Shown here piece after piece: positions 53,505 through 62,665 of a DNA stretch of 64,000 bases. The notes below the pieces were generated by a model. The model worked only from the letters and a program-made list of their open reading frames with translations. It had not been told where the DNA came from and made no database searches. Within the stretch, counting starts at the first letter, position 1. Each line of letters starts with the position of its first letter. A program made the position numbers and the translations under genes. The stretch is taken from assembly GCF_003419895.1 (NCBI RefSeq), contig NZ_QPMM01000014.1:181549-245548 (forward strand), read 5' to 3'. The DNA comes from Chitinophaga silvatica (GTDB lineage: Bacteria; Bacteroidota; Bacteroidia; Chitinophagales; Chitinophagaceae).

Positions 53505-53807
53505 ATGGATATAGTATTTGACGATCACGAGCTTGCCGTAAAATATGATGAAGGCATAGATGATATTATTAACTGGGAAGATGTAATCCGTCTGACTGGT
53601 TATAAAGTCTATTCCTATCCTGGAGAGGTTACCTTTTTGGTTTTTACTACCAATAAGGGAGAGCGCCTTGAAGTATCTGATGAAATGAGCGGTTGGCTCC
53701 AACTGCTTGGTAATTTACCCAAAATTTTTGCGTGTTTACCCGGTTGGGAAGACAAGCTGACTGAAATGCAACCAGATGAAGACGACGTAACTGTCTGGGA
53801 AAAATAA
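53505..53807 (+). CDS. Small acidic protein of unknown function
   Basis: I do not recognise this 100-residue protein. It is acidic, soluble and without a signal peptide. Features are DIVFDDHELAVKYDEGIDDI, a strand pair VIRLTGYKVYS and VTFLVFTTNKGERLEVSDE, and an acidic tail (EMQPDEDDVTVWEK). It starts 17 bp after the SGNH gene and may be co-transcribed. The short acid-rich form resembles some immunity proteins, but no toxin gene is next to it. Confidence 0.6.
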   Translation: MDIVFDDHELAVKYDEGIDDIINWEDVIRLTGYKVYSYPGEVTFLVFTTNKGERLEVSDEMSGWLQLLGNLPKIFACLPGWEDKLTEMQPDEDDVTVWEK

Positions 53808-53846
53808 CCCTTCTAAATTTATCTACCTTTAAATAAATCATTGTTT

Positions 53847-53873
53847 ATTAGTCTATTTGTTTGGTAGACTAAT
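53847..53873. promoter_or_regulatory. Perfect 9-bp dyad upstream of the third susC
   Basis: ATTAGTCTA and TAGACTAAT pair perfectly around a 9-nt spacer in the 214-bp gap before susC. It has the size of a dimeric regulator site and no U-tract, so an operator is more likely than a terminator. TACCTTCG at 53890-53897 is one base off the -7 consensus. Confidence 0.5.
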
Positions 53874-54021
53874 AACTTGTTGTTACTTTTACCTTCGAAA
53901 TCTAAAATCGCCGCCATTTAACCACCATTAGATAGTAATCAGATTTTTTAACTGGCCCCGGGAATGTGTTAGCATGGATTGTTTGCTGGCAGCAGTTTAT
54001 GCGGGCCTAAAAAATTACCCT

Positions 54022-57000
54022 ATGAAATTTTTTTACATGCCTACTTTACTGAAGAGGTTTAGCTTGATGTTGATTGTGCTATATCTCCTCCCTTTTCACC
54101 TGCTGGCGCAGGAAAAACGTATCACCGTTACCGGTAGTGTCACCAACGAACGTAATGAGCCTATCCCTGGCGTATCCGTTGCCGCCAAAAGCAATGTAAC
54201 TGGTGCTGTAATTGGCGCTCAAACCTCTGCCAATGGAGTTTATCAGCTCAACGGACTACAACCTGGGGTCACCTATCATCTGCTGTTCACTGCCGTTGGT
54301 TATGAAGCTACTCAATCTGCTGCTATATCCCTGCCCGAAGGAACCTCTAAAACTCTTAACATCACACTTAAAGAAGCTACTTCTGTTTTAAATCAGGTAG
54401 TTGTAGTGGGTTATGGTGTGCAACGTCGTAAAGAAATTACAGGTGCCGTGGCATCTATTAAAGCTGCTGATCTGAAAGATCAGCCTGTTACCGGGCTGCA
54501 ACAGGCTATGGCTGGTAAAGTGGCAGGAGTACAGGTGCTTCAGAATTCTGGCGCCCCGGGCGGTAGTATCAGTGTAAGAATCAGAGGATTAAACTCCATT
54601 TCTGCAGGAACCGATCCACTTTACGTCGTAGATGGGGTACCGTTATCCAACGACTTAAAAGGACTAACTGGTGCTACCGACATGGTAAATATTACCGGCC
54701 AGGCTTCCTTCCAGAAATCACCAGAGCCGCTTAGTACTCTCAATCCGGATGATATTGCAACTATAGATATTCTGAAAGACGCCTCCGCCGCTGCTATCTA
54801 TGGTAGCCGTGCTTCTAATGGTGTTGTGTTGATTACTACTAAAAAAGGTAAAACTGCTGGGCCTCCAACCTTTGGCTATAGCATGTATGCAGGCTTCCAG
54901 CAAGCTGCTAAAAAAATAGCCCTGATGGATGCCTATCAGTGGTCGAAATATACCTATGACGCTAAAAATAATGCTTACCTCGATGCCAAGCCTAATGCCA
55001 GTATCAATGATGATAATGCAACCAGGGCCAGCTCCAGTTTTCAGCTTCCCCCGGAAATTCTTCCCTACCTGGCCGGACAAAAAGGCCTGACTAATACCGA
55101 TTGGCAGGATGCGCTGTTTAGAAATGCTCCCGTGCAAAATCATACACTGTCTGCTTCCGGTGGAAACGATAAATTTCAGTACTATATCTCCGGTAATTAC
55201 CTCGACCAACGCGGTATTATCATCAATTCTGGATATAAAAGATACGGCGCAAGAGTGAACCTCACAGCTCAACTGTCCGAAAAACTCAAGGTAGGCATCA
55301 ACCTAAATCCAACTGTCGATCATTATGACCTCGTGAATTCTGAAGGGCCCTGGACATTTGATGGTGTACTGAGCAATGCCCTGAAAGCATCTCCGGTGTA
55401 TCCTGTATATAATGACGATGGTTCTCTTGCAACTAACAGACAGAATATCTGGAATTATGGTTACTCCGGTGGTGAAAACCCTGTTGCACTAGCTACCCAG
55501 ATTTCAGATAAATTAGATCATATCAGAAACCTTGGTAGTGCTTATGCCGAGTATGAGATCATTAAAGGTCTTAAGTTTAAAACTTTCTTTGGTACTGATA
55601 TCAATCATTTCAGCAGAAATTTCTTCAGACCATCAGTTTTGGGAACCTATAAACCGGTACAGCAAGGGGCTCCAACTATTCCTAAAGGCGCCGCTCAAAA
55701 TGCGCTGTCTGTAAACTGGCTATGGGAGAATACTTTGAACTATTCTTTCCAGACTCATAAACATAAGTTCGATGTATTGGCCGGATACACTTCTCAGAAA
55801 AATGTAACTAAAGCCAATGAAACTTACGGAACAGGTTTTCCTAACGATGCCGTACATACTTTAAATGCTGCTACTGTAACCAGTGGTACTTCCAGTGAAT
55901 CTCAATGGTCTTTACTTTCTTACCTGGCAAGAGTAAACTATAACTACAATGATAAATATTTCGTTGCTGCCAGTATAAGAAGTGATGGCTCTTCAAGATT
56001 TGGAGCCAATAACAAATGGGGCTATTTTCCTGCTGCTTCAGCAGGCTGGTTGATAAGTAATGAATCATTTTTCAAAGTACCGGTAATCTCTGAACTAAAG
56101 GCCAGAATCAGTTATGGTGCTTCTGGTAACTTCCAGATCGCCAATTACGCCTCCTACGATTTACTGTCATCCAATGGCTATATTTTAGGTCCGGGTACTG
56201 GTGTAGTCGTAAATGGAGCAGGATTGTCTCAACCTGCCAATCCGGATCTGACCTGGGAAAAAACCTTACAGTTCAATGCCGGTATTGATCTCGGCTTATT
56301 TGATAACAGAATTTATCTGAATGCCGATTATTACCGGGCAACTACTTCCGATCTGTTATTAAATGTACCGGTTCCTTTTAGCTCCGGATTCGCAAATGCA
56401 CTCAGAAATATAGGCAAGGTCAGAAACAGTGGGGTAGAGTTTGGATTAAGTACACGAAACCTTACCCATAGCCTGATATGGAATACCACCTTTAATATTT
56501 CATCCAATAAGAATGAAGTATTACAGTTAGGTGCTAATAATGCTCCGATTATCTCAGATGGTGGAAATGGAACTATTAGCCAGTTATATATTACCAAGGT
56601 AGGTTCGCCTATCGGAAGTTATTATGGATATGTAAATGGTGGTGTATTTAAAGATCAGGCCGAAATTGATGCCTATCCACACTATGCCAGCACTAAACCG
56701 GGCGACAGACGGTTCCTGGATATCACTCCAGATAAGAAAATCGATGCCAATGACAGAACTATTATAGGTAGCTACTTCCCTAAATTTATCTGGGGGTTGA
56801 CCAATGATTTTAAGTATAAAGGCTTCGATTTATCTATCGCTCTGCAGGCATCGAATGGTAACCAGATCATGAACCTACAAAGGCGCTTCTTATATAACAG
56901 TGAAGGAAATGCCAATCAGATGATAGAAGAACTTGGTTATTGGAAATCGGCATCTGATCCGGGAGATGGTAATTCTATGCGCCCAAACAGAGTGACAACG

Positions 57001-57282
57001 GGTAATAGTACGCAGCCTAGTTCTTTCTTCGTTGAAGATGGATCGTATGTTCGTTTACGTAACATTACCATCGGATATACCTTCGACAAAAAATTATTCA
57101 GCAATAAAGTACAAGGACTCAGAGTATACCTCGCTGGCCAGAATGTTGCCACCTGGACCCATTACACAGGATATAACCCGGAAGTAAATGCAAGACCGGA
57201 TAGTCCGCTGACTCAGGGTGAGGATTACGGTACCTATCCATTACCAAGAACATTTATTGCAGGAATAAATCTTTCATTCTAG
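54022..57282 (+). CDS. susC: SusC/RagA family TonB-dependent outer-membrane receptor (pair 3)
   Basis: A TonB-dependent importer of 1086 residues from the ATG at 54022, which places a positively charged signal peptide (MKFFYMPTLLKRFSLML...LLAQ) at the front; an ATG at 53974 adds a non-signal segment. The carboxypeptidase-regulatory-like domain (VTGSVTNERNEPIPGVSVAA) is followed by VLNQVVVVGYGVQRRKEITG, the plug (LYVVDGVPLSNDL; DILKDASAAAIYGSRASNGV) and a barrel ending in LSF. It belongs to a different branch from pairs 1 and 2. Partner susD starts 13 bp later; a CocE-type hydrolase is the third gene. Confidence 0.95.
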   Translation: MKFFYMPTLLKRFSLMLIVLYLLPFHLLAQEKRITVTGSVTNERNEPIPGVSVAAKSNVTGAVIGAQTSANGVYQLNGLQPGVTYHLLFTAVGYEATQSAAISLPEGTSKTLNITLKEATSVLNQVVVVGYGVQRRKEITGAVASIKAADLKDQPVTGLQQAMAGKVAGVQVLQNSGAPGGSISVRIRGLNSISAGTDPLYVVDGVPLSNDLKGLTGATDMVNITGQASFQKSPEPLSTLNPDDIATIDILKDASAAAIYGSRASNGVVLITTKKGKTAGPPTFGYSMYAGFQQAAKKIALMDAYQWSKYTYDAKNNAYLDAKPNASINDDNATRASSSFQLPPEILPYLAGQKGLTNTDWQDALFRNAPVQNHTLSASGGNDKFQYYISGNYLDQRGIIINSGYKRYGARVNLTAQLSEKLKVGINLNPTVDHYDLVNSEGPWTFDGVLSNALKASPVYPVYNDDGSLATNRQNIWNYGYSGGENPVALATQISDKLDHIRNLGSAYAEYEIIKGLKFKTFFGTDINHFSRNFFRPSVLGTYKPVQQGAPTIPKGAAQNALSVNWLWENTLNYSFQTHKHKFDVLAGYTSQKNVTKANETYGTGFPNDAVHTLNAATVTSGTSSESQWSLLSYLARVNYNYNDKYFVAASIRSDGSSRFGANNKWGYFPAASAGWLISNESFFKVPVISELKARISYGASGNFQIANYASYDLLSSNGYILGPGTGVVVNGAGLSQPANPDLTWEKTLQFNAGIDLGLFDNRIYLNADYYRATTSDLLLNVPVPFSSGFANALRNIGKVRNSGVEFGLSTRNLTHSLIWNTTFNISSNKNEVLQLGANNAPIISDGGNGTISQLYITKVGSPIGSYYGYVNGGVFKDQAEIDAYPHYASTKPGDRRFLDITPDKKIDANDRTIIGSYFPKFIWGLTNDFKYKGFDLSIALQASNGNQIMNLQRRFLYNSEGNANQMIEELGYWKSASDPGDGNSMRPNRVTTGNSTQPSSFFVEDGSYVRLRNITIGYTFDKKLFSNKVQGLRVYLAGQNVATWTHYTGYNPEVNARPDSPLTQGEDYGTYPLPRTFIAGINLSF

Positions 57283-57295
57283 AAATAAGCGCCTT

Positions 57296-58756
57296 ATGAA
57301 ACAATATATATTATTTGCAGTTGGGTTGATCACTTTGGCGTCTTGCAGTAAGAGCTTTATTGATCTTAAACCAGTATCAAATCAAACTACCTCAACTTTC
57401 TTTAAAACGGCTAACGACTTCCAGCAAGGCGTAAATGCTATATATGATGGCTTGCAAAGCTCACAAACCTATGGTAAATCGAGCTACTACCTAATGGAAG
57501 TAAGGAGTGATAATACCGATATCTCAGACCGTGGCGCCTTAGCGGGTGTAGCTTCGCAAATCGACTGGTTCTCTGAAGTAACCACTAATCCTTTCCTTAG
57601 CGATGTATTTGCTGGTGAGTATGTAATTATCGCAAGAGCAAATGCGGTGTTAGGACAGATAGATGCTGCAGCAATTCCTGATTCTTCAAAGAAACAGTTT
57701 AAAGGAGAGGCCCTCTTTTTACGATCACTGGCTTTTTTCGATTTAGTTAGACTATATGGAAAAGTTCCATTGGTTATAAAAACCGAATCCACATCTGAAT
57801 CCCTTAAGGATAAGAGAAATGAGGTTACTGAAGTATATGCACAAATCGAATCTGATTTAAAAGCAGCAGCAGGATTGCTTCCTGCAGTATATCCCAATTC
57901 GGCCGATTATGGCCGGGCAACTGCCGGAAGTGCAAACGGACTATTAGGCAAGGTATATGTTACAGAAAAGAAATGGGCTGAAGCAACCGGTGTATTAAAA
58001 AACGTTACCGGTTATACGCTACTCACAGACTATGCAAGTCTGTTTACCGCTTCAAATGCAATCAATAGTGAAATATTATTTTCTGTAAGATTCAGAAAGG
58101 GGCTCACACCTTCTGAAGGAAATAGCTATTTCTCTGATATGATGCCTTTTTCTTTCTATGTAAATGGGGCGGCGTATGGTGGCTCCAATAACAACAGACC
58201 CACCCACGATATTGCTGCAGCGTATGAAAAAGGTGATCTGCGTTTCAACGCTTCATTAGATACCGTGTATGCTACGAGTGCTTCAACCACACAGAAAGGG
58301 AACTACGTAAAGAAGTTTTCCGATTTGCCTGGAGCAACAAATGATGGGGGTAACAGTTTCCCAATCCTTAGGTATGCCGATGTACTGCTATTGCAGGCAG
58401 AAGCTCTGAATGAGCAAGGATATAGTACGGCTAACGGCCCGGGTACTGCCTTTTATTATCTCAACCTGGTGCGCAAAAGAGCCGGATTAATTGATAAGAC
58501 ATCCACCGATTTACCAGATCAGGGAGCATTCAGAGACGCTATTTTTGCTGAACGCCGAATTGAACTGGCATTTGAGAATAACAGGTGGTTCGATTTAATC
58601 CGCTACAGTAAAGGAGTAGCAATAATGCAGGCGCATTTGTTGAAGGAATATAATATGACATCACCGGTATTATCGGCATCACGATTATTATTTCCAATCC
58701 CACAGCGGGAAATAGATATCCATAACGATCCGGTAAATTTTCCGCAGAATCCATAA
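57296..58756 (+). CDS. susD: SusD/RagB family lipoprotein (pair 3)
   Basis: Substrate-binding lipoprotein of 486 residues, clearly shorter than the SusD proteins of pairs 1 and 2. The lipobox is LITLASC with Cys17. FKGEALFLRSLAFFDLVRLY and LRYADVLLLQAEALNEQG, then AERRIELAFENNRWFDLIRY, are family signatures. The short length matches SusD proteins that accompany peptide or small-molecule importers as well as glycan ones. It ends 10 bp before the hydrolase gene. Confidence 0.94.
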   Translation: MKQYILFAVGLITLASCSKSFIDLKPVSNQTTSTFFKTANDFQQGVNAIYDGLQSSQTYGKSSYYLMEVRSDNTDISDRGALAGVASQIDWFSEVTTNPFLSDVFAGEYVIIARANAVLGQIDAAAIPDSSKKQFKGEALFLRSLAFFDLVRLYGKVPLVIKTESTSESLKDKRNEVTEVYAQIESDLKAAAGLLPAVYPNSADYGRATAGSANGLLGKVYVTEKKWAEATGVLKNVTGYTLLTDYASLFTASNAINSEILFSVRFRKGLTPSEGNSYFSDMMPFSFYVNGAAYGGSNNNRPTHDIAAAYEKGDLRFNASLDTVYATSASTTQKGNYVKKFSDLPGATNDGGNSFPILRYADVLLLQAEALNEQGYSTANGPGTAFYYLNLVRKRAGLIDKTSTDLPDQGAFRDAIFAERRIELAFENNRWFDLIRYSKGVAIMQAHLLKEYNMTSPVLSASRLLFPIPQREIDIHNDPVNFPQNP

Positions 58757-58766
58757 TTAGAGAAGC

Positions 58767-60650
58767 ATGAGAAAAAGCTTATTGGTGCTGCTGGGAGCGT
58801 GTTTAACGCTCCCGGCCCGGGCACAGCATGTCGTTGATTCCGTATGGATAAAGGAGAATTATATAAAAACGGAACAACGTATAGCCATGAGAGATGGGGC
58901 GAAATTATTTACAAGCATTTATAGCCCAAAGGATACAACCCACCCTCATCCGGTTTTACTGACTCGTACTCCTTATTCCGCTGGCCCGTATGGGAAAGAC
59001 TTTTCTCCAAATCTCTGGAATACATACTGGAAAGAGTATACGAAACTTGGTTATATTTTGGTTATTCAGGATGTCAGGGGTAAGTGGATGAGCGAGGGGA
59101 GCTTTGAGGATGTCAGGCCTTATTTACCTGCTAAATCAGGTACAACTATAGATGAAGCCAGCGATACCTATGATACAATAGATTGGCTGGTAAACCATGT
59201 AGCAGGTAACAACGGGAAGGTAGGGGTATTTGGGATTTCCTATCCGGGCTTTTATACTACCATGGCGGCCTTAAGTCAGCATCCTGCTTTAAAGGCTGTG
59301 AGTCCGCAGGCGCCTGTTACAGATTGGTGGATGGGCGACGACTTCCATCATAATGGTGCTTTTATGTTGATGGATTGTTTTAGTTTTTATACCAAGGGAT
59401 TTGGTTATCCGCATCCTCATCCGATTTCCGTTGCACCTGTTCAGGCATTGAAACTGCCATCCTGTGATAATTACCAAACGTTTCTGAATATTGGTACTAT
59501 CCCGAATTTTACTAAACTCACAGGCGATAGTCTGGCTTTCTGGAAAAAGATTATCGCACATCCCAATTACGATGATTTTTGGAAGGAGCGTAATCCCCGC
59601 AGACATATGGCAAATCTTAAACCAGCGGTGTTGGTGGTAGGTGGGTTATTTGATGCGGAAGATTGCTTTGGTGCCTGGAATTTATATAAAGCAATTGAAG
59701 AGAATAATGCTGTGGGTTTCTATAATAAGCTTGTAATTGGCCCTTGGTATCATGGGCAGTGGGCATCTAATGATGGAACTCACCTGGGCAATATTCAATT
59801 TGGTTCCAATACTGCAGAATGGTATCAGCAGCATATTGAAATTCCATTTTTCAATTATCATCTATTGGGAGATGGAAATGTTAATGATCTTCCTGAGGCA
59901 ACTATATTTGTTACAGGACAGAATGAGTGGAGGAAGTTTGATAAATGGCCACCGGAGGTAGTTTCGCAGCCTTATTATCTACAAAAAAATGGCAAGCTGG
60001 GTAAAGAGAAATCTGTTGGAAGTAGTAGTTATGTCAGTGATCCTGCGCATCCGGTGCCTTATACAGAGGATGTACATTATTTCAGGACCAGGGATTATAT
60101 GACGGATGATCAGCGGTTTGCATCCAGGCGGCCAGACGTACTTTCTTTTCAGACCGAGGTTTTAACAGAGGATGTGACGATTGCAGGAGCGGTTACAGCC
60201 GATTTGCGTGTAAGCATTACCGGTACTGACGCCGATTTTATAGTAAAGCTGATAGACGTTTTTCCTGATACTTTCAGGTATCCAAATACTCCGCCTCCAA
60301 ATAAAACCAGAGATGCCGGAGGGCCTTATCCATTGGGCGGTTACCAGATGTTGGTGAGGGGAGAGGTATTCAGGGGAAGATACAGGCATAGTTTTGAAAA
60401 GCCTGAAGCGTTTATACCTGGCCGTAGTGAGGAGGTGACTTTTAAACTTCCTGATCTGGCACATACTTTTAAAAAAGGACATAAGATAATGGTGCAAATC
60501 CAGAGTAGCTGGTTCCCGTTGGTAGATCGGAATCCTCAACAGTTTATAGATATTTACCATGCGAAGGCTGAGGATTTTATTTCTCAAACTATTCATATTC
60601 ATCACGATGTAAAAAAATCTTCTGTAATTATTTTGCCAATACTAAAGTGA
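58767..60650 (+). CDS. CocE/NonD-family serine hydrolase, secreted
   Basis: A 627-residue alpha/beta-hydrolase of the X-Pro dipeptidyl-peptidase/alpha-amino-acid ester hydrolase group. A signal peptide (ending ARAQ) is followed by the catalytic domain with DVRGKWMSEGSFEDVRPY and nucleophile Ser158 in GVFGISYPGF. LVVGGLFDAEDCFGAW carries the likely acid Asp and IGPWYHGQW the His. The C-terminal jelly-roll domain (about 400-620) ends in QFIDIYHA. Substrates in the family include acylated amino acids, beta-lactam side chains and peptides. Third gene of susC-susD-hydrolase. Confidence 0.92.
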   Translation: MRKSLLVLLGACLTLPARAQHVVDSVWIKENYIKTEQRIAMRDGAKLFTSIYSPKDTTHPHPVLLTRTPYSAGPYGKDFSPNLWNTYWKEYTKLGYILVIQDVRGKWMSEGSFEDVRPYLPAKSGTTIDEASDTYDTIDWLVNHVAGNNGKVGVFGISYPGFYTTMAALSQHPALKAVSPQAPVTDWWMGDDFHHNGAFMLMDCFSFYTKGFGYPHPHPISVAPVQALKLPSCDNYQTFLNIGTIPNFTKLTGDSLAFWKKIIAHPNYDDFWKERNPRRHMANLKPAVLVVGGLFDAEDCFGAWNLYKAIEENNAVGFYNKLVIGPWYHGQWASNDGTHLGNIQFGSNTAEWYQQHIEIPFFNYHLLGDGNVNDLPEATIFVTGQNEWRKFDKWPPEVVSQPYYLQKNGKLGKEKSVGSSSYVSDPAHPVPYTEDVHYFRTRDYMTDDQRFASRRPDVLSFQTEVLTEDVTIAGAVTADLRVSITGTDADFIVKLIDVFPDTFRYPNTPPPNKTRDAGGPYPLGGYQMLVRGEVFRGRYRHSFEKPEAFIPGRSEEVTFKLPDLAHTFKKGHKIMVQIQSSWFPLVDRNPQQFIDIYHAKAEDFISQTIHIHHDVKKSSVIILPILK

Positions 60651-60698
60651 AGAACTATTGTCATATTTTCGTATCTTCAAAAGAGCAAATCATATTTT

Positions 60699-60932
60699 AT
60701 GGAACCAAATGGAGGGCTACGCCTCATACTCTTCTTGTTTGTATATGTAGCAGCGATTTTTGGATTTATATTGGTGATGAAAAGGAAATACAAAGACCGA
60801 ACTTTTAAAATTACCTGGCAATCCAATGCAATAAAATTTGATTTAAGAGTGCTGGCTGGAGCTATTGCCATCATTAGCATTATAGTCATGAAAGCAGTAT
60901 TGCTAATGTTAGACCTTCTGGTAAGTAATTGA
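60699..60932 (+). CDS. Small membrane protein of unknown function
   Basis: Not recognised. This 77-residue protein has two membrane helices (LRLILFLFVYVAAIFGFILV and AIAIISIIVMKAVLLMLDLL) joined by a basic loop (MKRKYKDRTFKITW). Its start is 48 bp after the hydrolase stop and it ends 47 bp before the next gene, so the three may be expressed together. Alternatives are a small assembly factor or an unrelated gene. Confidence 0.6.
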   Translation: MEPNGGLRLILFLFVYVAAIFGFILVMKRKYKDRTFKITWQSNAIKFDLRVLAGAIAIISIIVMKAVLLMLDLLVSN

Positions 60933-60979
60933 ATTTATTTTATTACTTCTCATTGTTTGTACTATTAAACCGGAGAATT

Positions 60980-61597
60980 ATGGCTGAAGATATTGCTGCA
61001 CCATTTATCCCCGCACAATATATCGGAGAATCTACAACTACTACCGAAAAGAGCGAGCTTATCCACGAAGCTGCAGCAACAGCTTTTTTTAAGAAGGCGA
61101 TCGATAAGTTGCTTGCAGTGAATAATTGGGCAAAGCTGAGTGGTGGCGGCTTATCTGCAGATTTTCATTTAACGGATTTGGCTGGTCGCCCTGTTGATGG
61201 GGTTGCAGATACCGGTTTATTTATTAAGATAGATATTCCTGGTCCGGGTACTGCAGCCGGTAAAGGATTCGATTGGGTGAAAATTGAACAAAAAGAGCAT
61301 GTAATATTAAATCAACACCAGGAAATTTTTTTTATGCGAGCCAGGCCAAGCGAGCATCCAATTCAGAAGAGCGCCGGGATTGCGCATTTCCTCAAGAAAG
61401 AAGCAAGCAGCTCTTTCGTGCTAACCAGAGATGGAGCCACAATTACTGCAACTGTGTACGGTAGAAATGAAGTTCCAAATATCGCAACTCCCAATCTTAC
61501 AGATAAGATCAGAAATGCAGTTGTTGGATCCTCAGGAGCTATTGGAATTTCCAAAATTCAGTGGAAAGCATTAGTCACTGGACTTTTGGCCCATTAA
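60980..61597 (+). CDS. Protein of unknown function
   Basis: Not recognised. The ATG at 60980 is preferred because GGAGA lies 5 bp before it and the frame upstream is a hydrophobic run overlapping the previous stop. The 205-residue soluble protein begins AEDIAAPFIPAQYIGES, has a helical Ala-rich stretch (HEAAATAFFKKAIDKLLAVN), Gly-rich strands (PGPGTAAGKGFDWVKIEQKE) and a strand-rich C-terminal half (SFVLTRDGATITATVYGRNE). No signal peptide or catalytic motif is seen. Its last 27 bp overlap the end of the convergent marR gene. Confidence 0.65.
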   Translation: MAEDIAAPFIPAQYIGESTTTTEKSELIHEAAATAFFKKAIDKLLAVNNWAKLSGGGLSADFHLTDLAGRPVDGVADTGLFIKIDIPGPGTAAGKGFDWVKIEQKEHVILNQHQEIFFMRARPSEHPIQKSAGIAHFLKKEASSSFVLTRDGATITATVYGRNEVPNIATPNLTDKIRNAVVGSSGAIGISKIQWKALVTGLLAH

Positions 61598-62071
61598 AGA
61601 TTTATTTTTTTCCGCTCTGTCATAAAAACTGGATATTTTCAACTGTTCTTCTACTTCTTCAATGGCCTTCATCAGGTTATTTTTAGTATCCAATATCTCA
61701 ATTTGTGTTTTTCTGAGCAGATCCCATATTGGTTTTATAGCAGCAACCAACTCTTTACCTTTTTCCGTTAAAGAAATTAGTCGTTTCCTTTCGTCTGATT
61801 TGTCTTTTTTGGAGTGAATTATTTTTAATTTCTCCAGTTCTTTTAACAGACTGATGGTGGAAGGATGTGTATAGCCGATTTCGTTGGCTATTTCCACTAC
61901 ACTCAATTGGGATTTAATATCCAGTGTATAAACTACAGGAAACCATTTAGGCTCGAAATCATGGCCAAATGATTTATAGATCAGTTGGCCATCTTTTCTG
62001 AAAGTATCACTAAGTCGCTGTAGTCTCGTTGCAATAGCGAGAATACCGGATTCGTCAATAACATTACTCAT
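61571..62071 (-). CDS. MarR-family transcriptional regulator
   Basis: A 166-residue dimeric winged-helix regulator. The DNA-binding region is KSQLSVVEIANEIGYTHPST, ISLLKELEKLKIIHSKKDKS and DERKRLISLTEKGKELV (about 53-110). It is the second gene after a GNAT gene (2 bp apart) on the minus strand, suggesting the acetyltransferase and regulator are one unit, as in many MarR-GNAT pairs. The 3' ends of this gene and the convergent unknown gene overlap. Confidence 0.92.
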   Translation of the reverse strand: MSNVIDESGILAIATRLQRLSDTFRKDGQLIYKSFGHDFEPKWFPVVYTLDIKSQLSVVEIANEIGYTHPSTISLLKELEKLKIIHSKKDKSDERKRLISLTEKGKELVAAIKPIWDLLRKTQIEILDTKNNLMKAIEEVEEQLKISSFYDRAEKNKSLMGQKSSD

Positions 62072-62073
62072 AA

Positions 62074-62571
62074 TTACATGGGTTGAAGATGCAAATGATA
62101 AAATACATTGTCAGCCTGCATCAATGGAAAATAAGAGGGTAGAGAAGCCTTAGGAACTTCATTAAACTGATTCTTTTCATAAAACCTTCTGGCAGCTGCC
62201 AGTTTATCCACCGTGCCTAAATAGATATCCTCAATGCCATGTTCACGGCTGTGATTGATCAGCCCCTCCAACAATTGCTGAGCTATACCAAATTCCTTTC
62301 CTCTATATTCTTTTTTAACAAACATCTTTCTGATTACTCCGGCATGGTGACCAATGTTTATTAAAGCAATTGTGCCCACTAATTCTTCTCCGTCAAAAGC
62401 CCCCCAGAATCCTCCACCACTGCCGTGATAAAAATTATCTATGTCCTTCAGATCAGGCTGATCTTCCAGGGTAACGGGTACATTGAATTCGATTTGTTGA
62501 ATTGGCAAAATAAGGTCTATAGCTGCCTGAGAATGCATGTTGCCTATCATGCTGTAAAAAAGTTCTTTCAT
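62074..62571 (-). CDS. GNAT-family N-acetyltransferase
   Basis: A 165-residue acetyltransferase. The acetyl-CoA site is MFVKKEYRGKEFGIAQQLLE and motif B is DIYLGTVDKLAAARRFYEKN. A Gly-rich loop (GSGGGFWGAFDGEELVGTIAL in part) opens the core. It is the first gene of the GNAT-MarR unit. Met8 and Met12 are alternative starts. Substrate unknown. Confidence 0.9.
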   Translation of the reverse strand: MKELFYSMIGNMHSQAAIDLILPIQQIEFNVPVTLEDQPDLKDIDNFYHGSGGGFWGAFDGEELVGTIALINIGHHAGVIRKMFVKKEYRGKEFGIAQQLLEGLINHSREHGIEDIYLGTVDKLAAARRFYEKNQFNEVPKASLPSYFPLMQADNVFYHLHLQPM

Positions 62572-62665
62572 CCCTGTCTTGAATTTATGTATAAAACTAC
62601 GTAGTTAACTACATAAAATCAAATTTTTTATTTTTATGATTGTTAATTGATAATTAAGTATTGAT

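Noticed and set aside
54718..55272. Open frame of 184 codons opposite the third susC
   Set aside because: Antisense shadow of a conserved plug and barrel region; no signal, no motif.
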